The translations under genes were made by a program, and so were the position numbers. A model generated the notes under the pieces. It was not told the DNA's origin. It worked only from the letters and a program-made list of their open reading frames with translations, and did no database searches. A stretch of 64,000 nt of DNA from Excoecaria cochinchinensis (lineage: Eukaryota; Streptophyta; Magnoliopsida; Malpighiales; Euphorbiaceae). The stretch is taken from NCBI GenBank assembly GCA_947683425.1, contig CANTUQ010000112.1:14275501-14339500 (forward strand), given 5' to 3'. Of this stretch, positions 21,988 to 33,975 are shown in pieces. Positions within the stretch are counted from its first letter, which is position 1. Each line of letters begins with the position of its first letter.

Positions 21988-24357
21988 TGACGCGCACCGA
22001 ATCCCGGGAGGCCCCGAAGACTCACTTTTAGGGCGTTCGAGAGAGATTCATGGAAACTTGCAAGAGATTGCAAAGGCGTCTATTTTGGGCAAGAAGGAGG
22101 TTTCTTAGAGTCGCCACCCAATAAAATATTGGGAAAGGTGGTCTAGCCTTAATGAGCGTAAGACAACGCATATGCATCCATTTTGGGCAAGCCAGAGATA
22201 TTTTGGAGACCCCACCCCAATAGAACATTGGGATGGTCCTCTAATCTCGTGGAGCCTAGGACTATGCAAATTGGGCCTATTTTGGCAACAAGAGATATTT
22301 TGGAGACCCTACCCTAATGAGACATTGAGATGGTCCTCTAACCTCATTGAGCCTAAGACCAGAATGGTTCGGAACTTCCCATTTATTCATACCTTGATTA
22401 AAGTTACAATTGAGTTTTGAATTTAAGATTTCATCCCTTTTTTCATTCATTTAAATGCAGGAATTAGAGCGCATATCAATCACATAATAAGACGATAAAC
22501 AAAAACAAGATAAAAAAAGGTAAATAAAAATACAATAAATTACAACAAAACTAGAGGCAGAATACAACTTTTAATGTAAATGAAATGTAAATCATACATA
22601 AAATGGGGTATTTATTAAGGATGAGGACATTGGTCCTCTCATGCATAGTTAAAGAAAGAAAGATTTTAAAGTGACAATTTATTTGGATAAAAAAAACTAG
22701 GACATTGGTCCCATTTTATTAGAAAAAAAAAACCCAATTTATTTATAAAAATATTTTTTTGTGATTTTTAATTAAACGTGCATAAAATAAATGATTTTAT
22801 TAATAATTACATGGCAAATAAATTAAAAATACAAATAAAGGAAAAATAATAAATACAATAAAAAGATAAGTCCCTAAATCTCCTCTTTCTTTTGCATGGA
22901 TGCTCAAACATAACAAAAATAAGTATTAAAACAAAAAGACACAAATAAATTGATGCTAGTAATTAAATCAAAAAAATAAATTAAATATATAAAATAATAA
23001 ATAACAAATTAAAATAGATAAAATATGCATTATGGATGACAAATAAATTAACTAACATAATAAAACAAATAAATTAACACAAAAAATGCAAATAATAATA
23101 ATAATAATAATAATAATGGAAAGGAAGAATAAACAATTAAATAAGATAGTAAAAAGAGTGTTAAAAATGTTAAATCTATATCTAAAATAAAATAAAATAA
23201 ATAAATAAACGATAAATTAAAAGATTTACATGATTATTAATTAAATATGAACAAAAATAAATAAAAGAAAAATAAAATTAAAAGATCGAGTTTACAATAT
23301 TTGCTCTTAGATTTTGGATTCGATGGAGAAAAAAAGATATGATTGATTTTCCTTACATTGATTCACAAAGTAGAAATAAATATAATAATAAAATTGAAAT
23401 TTTATTCCAAAAGAAAATTGCTTAAAAATAATAAAAGAAAAGAAATTAATTTTCAAGAATAAAGAATTAATTTTTTTTTTGTCTCAAGTATGATTATTGA
23501 TTAAAATTATAAAAAAAATGGAAGAAAAGAAATTTAATTCCCAAGAATAAAGAATTATTTTGTTTGTTTTAAGAAATTATAATTGATAATAAAAAACGAA
23601 TTTCAAGAACAAAAAATTTTTTTTTTTATCTCAAAAAAAATTTTTGATTAAAAATTAAATTTTTAACCTTAAAATTTTTTTATTTGGAGAAGAAAAATAA
23701 AAGAAATGTAGAGAGAATTCTTGGAGAAAAAGAAGAAAACAAAAATGAAGATTTTTTATCAAAAGAGAATTTTCCCTTTCTTCTTTCTAAATTTTTCTAT
23801 TTAAATGAGCAAAAATGAAAAAAAAAATATTAATTAAGGAAAAAAATAGGATTTTTATCAAATTCCCCTTAATTTGGGTGCAAAAAAGGAAATTATCATT
23901 AAAAATCCAAAAAAAAAAATGGAAAAAAGTCAAAGAAAATAAAAAAATGGAAAAATGGGCAAAAAACACGTTTGCGGCAAATAAGGGGCGACCGACCCCG
24001 TCGGTGCGCACGACGAGCGTCGGGCGCGCACGCTCGCCTAGCGCGGAGCGACGCTCCTCGCGTCGCTCGCGCGCGAGCGCTACGTGTGCAGTCGCCCCGC
24101 GTGCCTGCGGGCTGCCGCAGCGCGATGACGCAGCCGATTTTTTTTTTAATTTTTAAATATAAATAAAAACACAATAATTTTCAAACTCCATTTTTTAAAT
24201 TTAATTTTTAATACATTTTTTATTATTTTTGATTTTTTTATTGTAAAAAGCAAATTTAATAAGAAAATCATCATTTTTAATCTTTTTGCCTGTAAACAGG
24301 TATCTAATCATCATTAACTATCTCTGATCTATACTGACTCAAGACCCGGTGTCTACA
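21988..24357 (-). repeat. T3 5' LTR (2370 bp)
   Basis: On the minus strand it starts TGTAGACACCGGGTC (24357) and ends GCGCGTCA (21988). About 22075-22350 holds three imperfect ~90-bp copies of a block with TTTTGGGCAA...GAGAC and CCAATA..ACATTG. The middle is very AT-rich with (AAT)n at 23091-23118, and a GC-rich CGCGCG/GCGAGC array lies at about 23985-24135. No coding capacity. Confidence 0.88.
23985..24135 (-). repeat. GC-rich array in T3 LTR
   Basis: A ~150-bp island of CGCGCGCG/GCGCACGC/GAGCGACGCT-like motifs in otherwise AT-rich LTR, ~220 bp from the LTR start. It is positionally equivalent to the T1 array. Frames on both strands here are composition artefacts. Confidence 0.75.
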
Positions 24358-27300
24358 ATAAGTTTTATATTCATGTCTCCTTTAAATAATTTTCAATACT
24401 CTCTTAACATTACATCAACATTTTCTTATTAATTCACTAGCATTACCATTATCTATTTTCTTACATGAATATTATGATTATTTATAATCTTAATATAAAC
24501 TTTATTATTATCATTAGTATTCTTATTGCTATTAACACTAATATTTCCATTAATATTGCTCTCACTATTACTATTATTGATATTATTATTATCTTTACAT
24601 ACTTGTTACTACACTCATTATTTAATACATATACTTAATTTCTCTAATTTCATTAACATCATATAAGTTTAAATTTTCCTTTTTAATCCTTTATCGAACA
24701 ATAACATTATCAATTTGCATTTTAGTACATTCACTTTCATTTATTTATGGTTATATTCTTAATTGTCTATTAATTATCACTTGTCTCTATCTAATTATTT
24801 TCTTAACGTTTAATTCATTCTTTGATAATGTGAAATTTCTATTTAACCCGTACATTTTATTTTACTTTTATACTTAATCACTTTTTAAACCTTCATTTAA
24901 TTAATCGCTTTCCCATACTTTACCATAATTATTACTTTTCCTTAACAATTATACTTAATATTTATAATTCTTATTAATTTACAATTTAGTCATTTTCATT
25001 AGATATGTTAAGGACTATTACACTTTAATCCTTTAATATTATTTAAATTATAATTTTGCCCTTTTTATTATCATTATAATTACAATTATGCCTAATCTTA
25101 TTCACTTTCACATTAAACTTATTACTTATCATGTAAAATTTTCGTTTAGTCCCTAAATGTCATTCTTTTACACTAAATTACCTTTTTAGTCTTTATAATA
25201 CTACCATTTGCTTAATTTACCATTTGATCACTTATTTCCTTATTTTTACTATTTTATCTCATTCTTTTACATAATTACCATTTTACCCTTATTCCTTATA
25301 CATCTTCACAATTTAATCCTTTTTTATTCCATTTCCCTTATTAATACACATTTACTCATTTAATTTAATTTTCATTAATTTGCCCCTAGTATCAATCCGG
25401 TAGAAACCTCTGAACTGAATATACGGGACGTGGACCCCACAGGCCCAATACACTTTAGAGTAATCCCGGAAGGACTACCCATACACTTTCACTGCAATTC
25501 ACTGTACACTTTATCACTTTAACACTTTATCACTTTAACATTTTATCACTTTTACACATTAGTAGACCGTCATTGGCCTACTAATGCGAGTCGCCATGAC
25601 TCGCTACCGCGGTATAGCTGTCCCTATACCTAGCCAACTATATTCTGAGCCAAATTTCGCCACCAGACCATTACTAATGGCAAAGAATACTTTTTATTTT
25701 ATATTTATTCACTTATACATTCACTTCTTATTTATCATTCAATTTGCACTATTTATATAATCATACATTTTCCATACACATACCATGGTATATTAATAAC
25801 ACTTGCATTATCAATCATAATTCACTTTATTTAAACACTTAAACACACATTTATTCTCATGTATATACATATACATTTCTATTTACATTTACACTTTTCA
25901 TCATCGTTATTCCATATTATATTATCGCTATCATTTCATATCATATTATATTATCAATACTATTTCATATTACATTTCCATATCAATTGTCTTAATTAAT
26001 AAATAAATTAGTTATTTTCATAAAAGTCCTTTATCCTTTATTAATATACAGTATTTCATTTCTTTTTCTCTTTCATTTCAATTTAAATACACATAGTTCA
26101 ATACTATTCATTTTAGACATAATATATGTCTATACTAAAATTTATTCAATTACATTCTAAAGTTTTCCAATTAATTTCAATATACTCAACTTTATTTTCT
26201 ATATTCATTCTAAGATCTTATATTCATTAAATTGTCCCATTAATCCATTAATTACCTAATGATTTCATTCGGCCAACATACTATATTTCTACTGTTAGTT
26301 CTTTTTCTTTTAATTTCACTTCCATGATAATTATCATTTATCTTTTTCTTCATTTATACCATTTCTCTAATTAATGACATCATGTTCCATTAGTTTCGCT
26401 TAAAACATAATAATATATCAACCTAAATTGTATTTAATTAAACTCTAAAAATTCTCAAATATTTTATATATATTCCATTTCATCTCCCTATTCATTTTCT
26501 ATCATTATTTTCACTAAATTAACAAATTACACATTCATATTCTATGTTTAAGCATTCGGCCCTAACCTCATATTTGCCTCCAAATTTATTTTTCTTTCAT
26601 TTATCATTTAATCTACTAAATTACATACTAATTAACATAAATACATGCATGAATATCATTAAACATCAAAACACATACCATAAATTCTTAATGATCAATT
26701 CGGCCAAGTTAGGGTTCTTCATCTTAAATTAATTCTTTCTATTTTAATCACTTTAATTTCTATTTTTAAGTTCTAATCACATGCCTATACATTTAATTTC
26801 ATTTCATCATGTAAAAAATCCAAATTTCATCCTAAACATACACTAAAATCCATACAAAAATAATGGAAAAATAGGGATATTGTATCTACTAACCTTTAAA
26901 CCTTGTTTTCCATTATTGAATCCTGTTTTTTCATACTTCACCATCAAAGTTCCTTCCTTTCCTTTATTTCTCAATATGGCAAAAAATACAACTATAAACA
27001 TCCATCAATTTCTTGCTTCTTTTTCTCAATATAATCATGCTTACTACCCTTAAATCTATCTATAAAAACTATCAAATCAAATTAACAACCTCAAAATCAG
27101 TTACTTGATTTTTAGCACATAATCTTCTTTCCTTGATTTCTACCCAATCTTCCACTTCAAATGGTCTCTAGAGATGCTTATTATTGAAAATAAAGGCTGA
27201 ATTTAACTTGGAAGGTTTGATTTGGTGGAATTTAGGAGAGAGAAATGAAGAATTATGGAGAGGGAAGAATACATCATACGATTTTGGAAGGTGGGAGAAT

Positions 27301-28626
27301 GGAGAAGAGAAATATGGAAAATGGCTGATTTTTAAGCCTTTTATAGGCCCCTTTGATGAATTTAGAAACGGGTTCAACCAATTGGGTGAACCCAAAAGCC
27401 CAATTAGGTTAAATAATGATTATTTTGGCCCAATTTTAATTCTATCAGTTTTCAAGCTCAAATCCTCATAAAAAATGCTTCCATAATTCTTAAAATATAT
27501 TTATTAGGTTTCACGAATATTTTTGGGTCAATCGCAGAACGTTTCTCGGTCGGATAATTATTTATCTGTTCGATAGCCGAAATTCTAGTATCACAATAAA
27601 ATCAAATTTTCAATTCCATTAGATTCTACTTATTCATACGAACACGTCAATATTTTCGGATTATTTTTCTGAAATCCGTAACAAAAGTTATAATCCGGTC
27701 AAACGGGCTGATTTTTACTAATATGAGGCGACGGATGCTCGTCCCTCAACCATTGATGCCTAAAAGTGATTTTTCCACTCATTTTCCTATTTTCAAGGCC
27801 TATTTGACCTCTATTTGACCCTAAATTTCATAATCGGACTTTCACTGACATGCTTTATCCAATGTTCCAATAAAATATTTTTTGACTCTTAGAGGTACTT
27901 TTCACCCCGGTGTCACTATTCCTGACCCGAAAATCACTATTCACAAAAATTACGATTTTGTACCATTACACAAATTCTCTACCATAATCACAGAGCTCCA
28001 GTAATGATAGTTGGTCCACATTTAAATTGATTATATGCTCTACCTTACCCCCTACTTTTAAAGGACCCATTTCTTTAATGAACAACCCATCAATATACAT
28101 TTTAATGGTAATACACTTATTGGCCATTGAAATATTTTGTCAACAAATGCAATTAAAATGCCAAAAAAAAATTACAATAAATTTCTTAACCACAACCAAA
28201 AAGGAAAAAAAAAAACTCATCAAAGGAATCAAATTTTAACAATATTGGGTCATATGCAATTGAAATTTTTAAAAAAGCCGTAATTTCTTTCAACATTACC
28301 ATAATATCCAATTAACACATGCAACAATAGGAAACGCAAAAGAACATACCTTTTTTTTACTTTGCTGAATTTAATTTTACATATAATTTCTTTAAAGCAT
28401 TCGACCTTCTGATTTGATCTCCTTTATTCTTTTAATTCTAAAACCAACAACAAACATCACACTCTCTGTCTTTAGGAAGATTAATAGATAAGTGGACTCT
28501 TTTTTCTTCTTTTTAAGTTGCTGAGTTCAAAAACATGGGGTATTAAGCTTTGAAATCCCTTTGATTCCATGGCTTAACCAATGACAATTTCCTGCCTCTT
28601 TTGTTTCTAAAGTTTTTATTTTTTTT
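24358..28626. other. AT-rich region, probable old LTR-retrotransposon remnant
   Basis: No supported gene. 24360-27130 is very AT-rich with dispersed TTATTAT/CACTTTA stretches. 25390-25680 is more complex (ACGGGACGTGGACCCCACAG, then GCGAGTCGCCATGACTCGC, a near-palindrome at about 25588). 27480-27960 contains, on the minus strand, phrases such as CCGTTTGACCGGATTATAAC that I associate with plant Ty3/gypsy LTRs or leaders. I cannot place its boundaries. The flank 24358-24362 is one side of the T3 insertion. Confidence 0.35.
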
Positions 28627-29081
28627 GCTTAATACATATACAAACACCTGAATTTGACTCAATAATGCATTTGAACACCTAAACTTTAATAGTGACTTAT
28701 TGATCACATGTATTTGTCAACTTTCCAAATAACAAACACAAATTCACATTAAATTTGAAAAATTAAAATATGCGACACTGATATGGCTTCGCATAACATA
28801 AAAATCAATAAAAAAATTCATCAAAATCAATAAGAAAACCAATCCATCCTGTTTTCAATTCCCACCAATACTTTGCATGTGGGACATATATTTTTATTAT
28901 AATAGTTCAAATGCTACATTAATGCAATTGAATATCACGTGTTTCAATTTTTTAAAAATAGTGTGAATTTGTATTTATTATTTACAAAATTGATAAATAT
29001 AAGTAATTAATAATTTATTATTAAAGTTTAAATATTTAAATGAATTATAAAATTAAATTTGAGTGTCTCGATATTAAGCCC
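28626..29081. mobile_element. MITE-like inverted-repeat element
   Basis: The first ~125 bp (GCTTAATAC..., ..CTAAACTTTAATA..., ..ACAAATTCACA) pair with the reverse complement of the last ~125 bp (...TGTGAATTTGTATTTAT, ...TTAAAGTTTAAAT, ...TATTAAGC). This leaves ~455 bp with long inverted terminal arms and no ORF. T-runs on both sides may include the target duplication. Superfamily not assigned. Confidence 0.6.
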
Positions 29082-29678
29082 TTTTTTTTTTCAAATAAGT
29101 TGGCAGCATTTAATTTAGGAGATAAAAGGGTAAATGTCATCATGCGGGAGAACTGAAAGCTAATTGTATTTTTTTTTATTTATTGCATCATTAATTGCTA
29201 CCTCAGATGCGTGTATTTCACGCTTTTATATGACTTAGGTTATAAACAGTCCTTTATAGACCCCGATTAATTTAGAGGGAAAAGCTATTAATGAATGATA
29301 GTTTAAGGGGATAATTATGCATTATCCCTATATATATTTTATATTTATAATACAAGTAAAGCTAAAATATAATAAAAGTTTTTACATTCTTGTAAATATA
29401 AATATTTAATAAGATTATTTTCATAAATATAATAAAATATAAAAAAATATTTTATTTTTCACATTTTTATATAGTTTAAATATAAACTAAAACATGCAAA
29501 TTTAACATTATAAAAATCAAATCAGGTTTTAAAGGGAAAAAAATCTAAGAAATAGAATACTAATTAAAGACAAAATTAACCATTGATGAATTAAACAAAT
29601 TGTCATTCTAATGGGGATGACTTCCCTCTTTATGTAACATCCTAAAGCAATAAGAATTTTTAGAATTTCAAATATACG
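29082..29678. other. AT-rich intergenic
   Basis: No gene or repeat structure that I can support. Confidence 0.4.
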
Positions 29679-30987
29679 TGTAGGAGGAAATGAGGAAGAA
29701 CAAAAGAAAACTTATCAAGATTGTTGAGCTGTGTTGTGGACAATCACTGCCTTGAAACCAAAATTGTGGTGAGACCTCGATGCAATCTGGTAACCGGTCG
29801 CTCCCTAAGGTTAACACAGCTAACTCCTAATGTTTGCACTCACAGTATAAGTTTGGAACAGTCAAGCTACCTAGAAAGTCAAAGGTTGTTTGTTTGAAAA
29901 TAAAAAATGATTACCCCAAAAAATCAAGAGCTAAGCATATTTAAAAATAAAAAATCAGAGAGAAAAACGTTAAGAGGTTGAGAAAAATTAGGAACACGAT
30001 CTGGAGAATCAGAGCTGTCATGGCCGGATTTGTACCCTAAGAGAATTAACCTAATTTGGCATGTGAGTGAGTGGATTGAATGTGTAGGATTGGACTTAAT
30101 TGAAAGGAAGCAGTATAGTTAAGGGGTTAAATGGTGATTATGAATGTTTGTGCTAAGCATGAGTTAAAGGCTGATTAACTAGTTAAAGGAAGGATTAACT
30201 AAGAATAAAATAACTTAATTTAATGGAAAGTGGAGGCAGATTAGAGGAAGTGGTTTCCGTGTGGCTTCTTGAGAGGATGCCACCTACACCTTTGCATGCA
30301 AGAGTGAGTTAAGGGAAGGGAAGAGTTTCATTTGTGTAATCTAGCAATTTTCTGTGTTCTTCTCTTTTCTTTCTTGCGTGGGAGTGAGTGTTAAAGAAGG
30401 GTAAGTATATTGATGTTAAGTTGCTCAAGAATTAAGGGTTAAACCTAAGAGGTAAGTGAATAAGTGCATATTCTCATCTTCTACTCTTTCTTTTTGGTTG
30501 AGCTGGTTTGGATGGGATATTATTGGTTTGAGTTTGAGCTTGAGTATCTGTGTTGTTTTGTTAGCTGAAGAAGTGAAGAGAGATAAGGGAAAGGCTGTAA
30601 TCGGCGAACCGAGCGTCCGTCGTAATTAGGAGCTAAGGCGACGAGGTTTGGGAACAAACCCTAATTGTATGAATATGTGATTAGTATTGGTTAAATAGGG
30701 TCTTGAACTGAATTGCATGATATGTGAAATTGAAGGTTGAGAATGAATTATGTGATGCTAAATTGTATGAGTATAGTAGCAATATGATTGTGATAAAGTG
30801 CTTGAGAGTGATTATGATTTGTACTATTATTGAATGCCAAACAAGAAGGGAAAATCAGGTATGTGTTATTGATTGTGTGGTTGATGTATTTGGGTTAATT
30901 GCCAAAAGTGAGAATGAGATTTGAAGTCTTAATGAGAAGGAAGAAATGGACTGAAAAACATAACCATGTTATGGTGTTTTTGCATAG

Positions 30988-31315
30988 GTCACGGTGACAA
31001 TGAAATTCATTGTGACCGTGAGGTATGCTTGAGTTCAATTCTGCCTAATGGATTTTGGTATGTCACGGTGACAATGAACTTCATTGTGACCGTGAGGTAC
31101 CCAAGGGAGCATTCTGTTTTGCAAAGTGAGAATATGTCACGGTGGCAATGGGATTCATTGTGACCGTGACATACCCTCAGGTTGCATTCTGCCGAGAGTT
31201 GGGAACACATCACGGTGACAATGAAATTGGTTGTGACCGTGACATGTCCCCAATTTGCATTCTGTTTTGGACTTCAATATGTCACGGTGACAATGAAATC
31301 CATTGTGACCGTGAC
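30988..31315 (+). repeat. Five 35-bp palindromes at 74-bp spacing inside the solo LTR
   Basis: Copies at 30988-31021, 31062-31095, 31136-31170, 31209-31243 and 31281-31315. Each is GTCACGGTGACAATG, a short centre, then its inverted complement CATTGTGACCGTGAC. Spacing is 72-74 bp. The ~39-bp spacers share only short pieces such as GCATTCTG. The array starts ~970 bp into the LTR. Confidence 0.92.
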
Positions 31316-32073
31316 CCACCCTGTTTTGGCAATATAATCCTAATGTGTTTGGTCATTCAAATGGCATGGCTTTAAGCTGAAATGAAGGACAGCATGAGTA
31401 AGTAATGTATATGTGTTAAGTAATCTACAAATGCATATAACTATGATGACTTCTGAATGTGATAAGTTATGTGAATATTAAATGTGAAGACTGAATTTGA
31501 AAGCATATTGAATATGCAAATGAAATGTATGGCTGTGTGCTAATACAAATGTGTAAAGTGAAAAGTGAACTGAATAAGTGTTTAACAACTTAAGCCTGCG
31601 AGTCAAGTAGTGGATAGTTAGGCATGCCTATAGGGTCAAGTGCTGCAGCCCCATGCGTTAAATGTGTCCGATTCCATGGGAATCACAATGCGAATATCCT
31701 TACTGGATTGTGTTATATGTGGAATGATGAAAGGTACCAGAAGGTACTAATGTGATATGAAGCACCAGAAGGTGCTAATGTGAAAAAGTAGTCTCGATGA
31801 GATTACTGGTATCTGAGAGATACCGATGCGATACCCGTTATCCGCGTCATTGAATTGCAGGCAAAGTGGCAAAAAGGCTAATTGGTTAATCGGCTAAAAG
31901 TTAATTAAATATAAACAGAAGTGATTGTCATACAAGAAAGTATGGAAATGTGAATAAGTAACTGATGCCTTATGATTGAATATAGTAATGGTTGATCTGG
32001 CATGTTTATTAGCATGTTATGTATGATGATTCTGATGTGTGATAAATTATATGCTATATGTATGAGTTCCCCA

Positions 32074-32091
32074 CTAAGCGTTATCGCTTAG
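32074..32091 (+). promoter_or_regulatory. Conserved LTR hairpin CTAAGCG-TTAT-CGCTTAG
   Basis: A perfect 7-bp stem with a 4-nt loop, preceded by CCCCA and followed by ATCCGTGCAGGT. The same arrangement occurs on the minus strand in both Tekay LTRs (45067-45084 and 52161-52178) with loop ATTT. Conservation in otherwise diverged LTRs suggests a role in the RNA (R region, processing or splicing); the role is inference. Confidence 0.65.
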
Positions 32092-33299
32092 CATGGATTT
32101 ACTCTAATCCGTGCAGGTACGGACGAGAAGTGACTGAAGGACGTCCCCCGCATTTTGGTACGGTCAACAATAGGAAGTATATAGTGTAGGTTTGGGGGCT
32201 TGTTATTTGGGACTTTTGTATAAGTTTTATATGGTTAACATGTATTTTGAATATGTAAAGGCATGTAATAATGTAGTAATCACGGATGTAACCTCCCACA
32301 TGTATGTGTGTCATGTGAATAGCTAAGGCTTGTGACTAATAGTAGTTGGCATGTGATGCATGAATTAAAATAGTGTGTGATGAAATTTTATTATTCGGTT
32401 TCCGCATGTGTTCTGGGTGTGTGTGCGACCTTCTCTAACTAAGATTAGCTGAGCTAGTTTGTCGTTAGGGAACGGGCGTCACAAGAGCAGTTGAGTAAAA
32501 GGCAAAATGAGATTTTATTAGATCCAAAACTAGATGAATTTTCCCCAAAAAGAATTATAGTCGAGGTCCAGCCGAACCCAGATAGGGCCGGGCGGCACGC
32601 ACGTGTGGTAATAATTCCAAAATTCACTATTAACACAATTCAAACCTAATTAAAATACATCTATTTATAAATACAAAGTCAAGAAGTAAAAGGTTCGATG
32701 TGGGATAAAGAACCCCACAAGCCATTTTATTCAACAATCCCACGCAAATGGCTTGCTGAAAAGAAAAGAAAGTTTCTTTTAAATTCATTTTCTAGGAAAA
32801 ATTTGGGATTAAATGCTTAAGTATCAATATCTTTTGATTAAATTGACACATAGTGTTATGAGGCAACAACTTTGTTAAGGAAATGAAAATATTCTTGAAC
32901 TTTAAAAACATAGGTTGAGATCCCTACAACACACATTGTACCCTTGATGTTGACTGTTCAGTGATTTAGCAAAATTAGCTCTTTTAATGGCCATGAGCAT
33001 ACCTTGGGTGCTCATGAGTGCTCTAGAAAGATGGCCCAAATCTTTCATAGAAAGCGGCCCCACCTTTATACTTAAGTAAGTGTTTTTAATATGAAATCAT
33101 TGAGTCACTAAAACTCAACCTTAAAAATGGTATCCATCAAGTTCATTACAAATGAACCACCATAAGAAAAAGGGCTATGGATCTATAATGCACTATCACA
33201 AGTCATAGGGATGAGAAAACTAGTGCACAGAAAGGACTCATATGGCTTCGTTTGACCATACTTTGGTATCCACCACATTGCCTCAATCAATGGGCTTAA

Positions 33300-33960
33300 T
33301 TCCCATCCCCTTCGACGTTTCAAGAACAATTATTCTTGGTAATCCTTAAGTGAGAGGATCTGCAAAGTTTTTCTCATATCTGACATATTGTAAGGAGATT
33401 ACTCCATTTTTGAGGAGTTGTCTAACTGCACTATTTCTAATGAGAATGTGTCTTTTCTTATCATTATATACACTATTTTTGGCAATTCCAATAGTTGCCT
33501 GTGAATCACAATGTAGTGAGACTGGTACCGAAGATATCCCTCATAATGGCACATCAGCCAACAAACTACTCAACCATTCTGCTTATTGACTTGCTAATTC
33601 AAGAGCTATAAATTTAGATTCCATGGTTGAGCATCCAATACAAGTTTGTTTTTATGATTTCTATGAAACAACACCTTCACCTATGATAAAAACATAACCA
33701 TTAATAGAACTTACTTCATCATTATCAGTTACCCAGTTTGCATCACAATAACCTTCTAACACACTAGAAAATATGTTAAAATGCAAACACCAATCCAAAG
33801 TACCTTTAAAATATTTAAGCAAACAATGAAGTGCATTCTAATGTTTATTACTTGGATTATGAGTATATCGACTCAATCTACTAACAACATATGCTATGTC
33901 AAGTCTAGTGTAGTTCATTAGAAATATTATGCTACCAATGATTTTATCATATTCTTCTTG
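33300..33960 (-). pseudogene. Copia RNase H remnant
   Basis: The minus-strand translation shows HCDSQATIGIAKN, RHILIRN and GVISLQYVR..KNFADPL, the C-terminal half of a Ty1/copia RNase H, with stops. It follows the RT directly. Confidence 0.75.
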
Positions 33961-33975
33961 AGAGACACTAGGACC

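Larger units (their letters stand above)
16600..24357 (-). mobile_element. T3: Tat-lineage Ty3/gypsy element, gag only
   Basis: Minus-strand element with a complete 5' LTR (21988-24357), PBS, leader, gag, a non-coding region homologous to T1 and a 3' tandem array. It is cut at 16600 by T2, and the rest of its 3' end would lie left of T2, outside the window. Unlike T1 it has no pol: sequence matching the left flank of T1 direct repeat A joins directly to sequence matching the right flank of repeat B through a single repeat copy at about 18326-18470. Confidence 0.82.
30016..32483 (+). mobile_element. Solo LTR, Tekay-like Ty3/gypsy (2468 bp)
   Basis: Starts TGTCATGGCCGG and ends CGGGCGTCACA, flanked by a perfect 5-bp duplication AGAGC (30011-30015 and 32484-32488). 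The body shares ordered blocks with the Tekay LTR at 51738-54155 in opposite orientation: TTAGGCATGCCTA, GGTACCAGAAGGTAC, and the hairpin CTAAGCG..CGCTTAG followed by ATCCGTGCAGGT. It has no internal region, so it is the product of LTR-LTR recombination. The inserted copia LTR is therefore older. Confidence 0.92.
29679..32736 (-). repeat. Copia 3' LTR, split by a solo LTR
   Basis: Two halves, 29679-30015 and 32489-32736, match the right LTR: TGTAGGAGGAAAT start, GGTAACCGGTCGCTC, GAGAGAAAAACGTTAAGAGG, GGGATAAAGAACCCCACAAG and the end TTTTATTCAACA. The solo LTR at 30016-32483 plus one target-duplication copy separates them. Confidence 0.85.

Noticed and set aside
25588..25612. GCGAGTCGCCATGACTCGC as a regulatory operator
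   Set aside because: Single near-palindrome in a decayed LTR-like region with no adjacent gene.
30988..31315. Regular 35-bp repeats with ~39-bp spacers looking like a CRISPR array
   Set aside because: Plant nuclear LTR context with a perfect TSD around it, spacers that share pieces with each other, and no cas genes. These are LTR palindromes.
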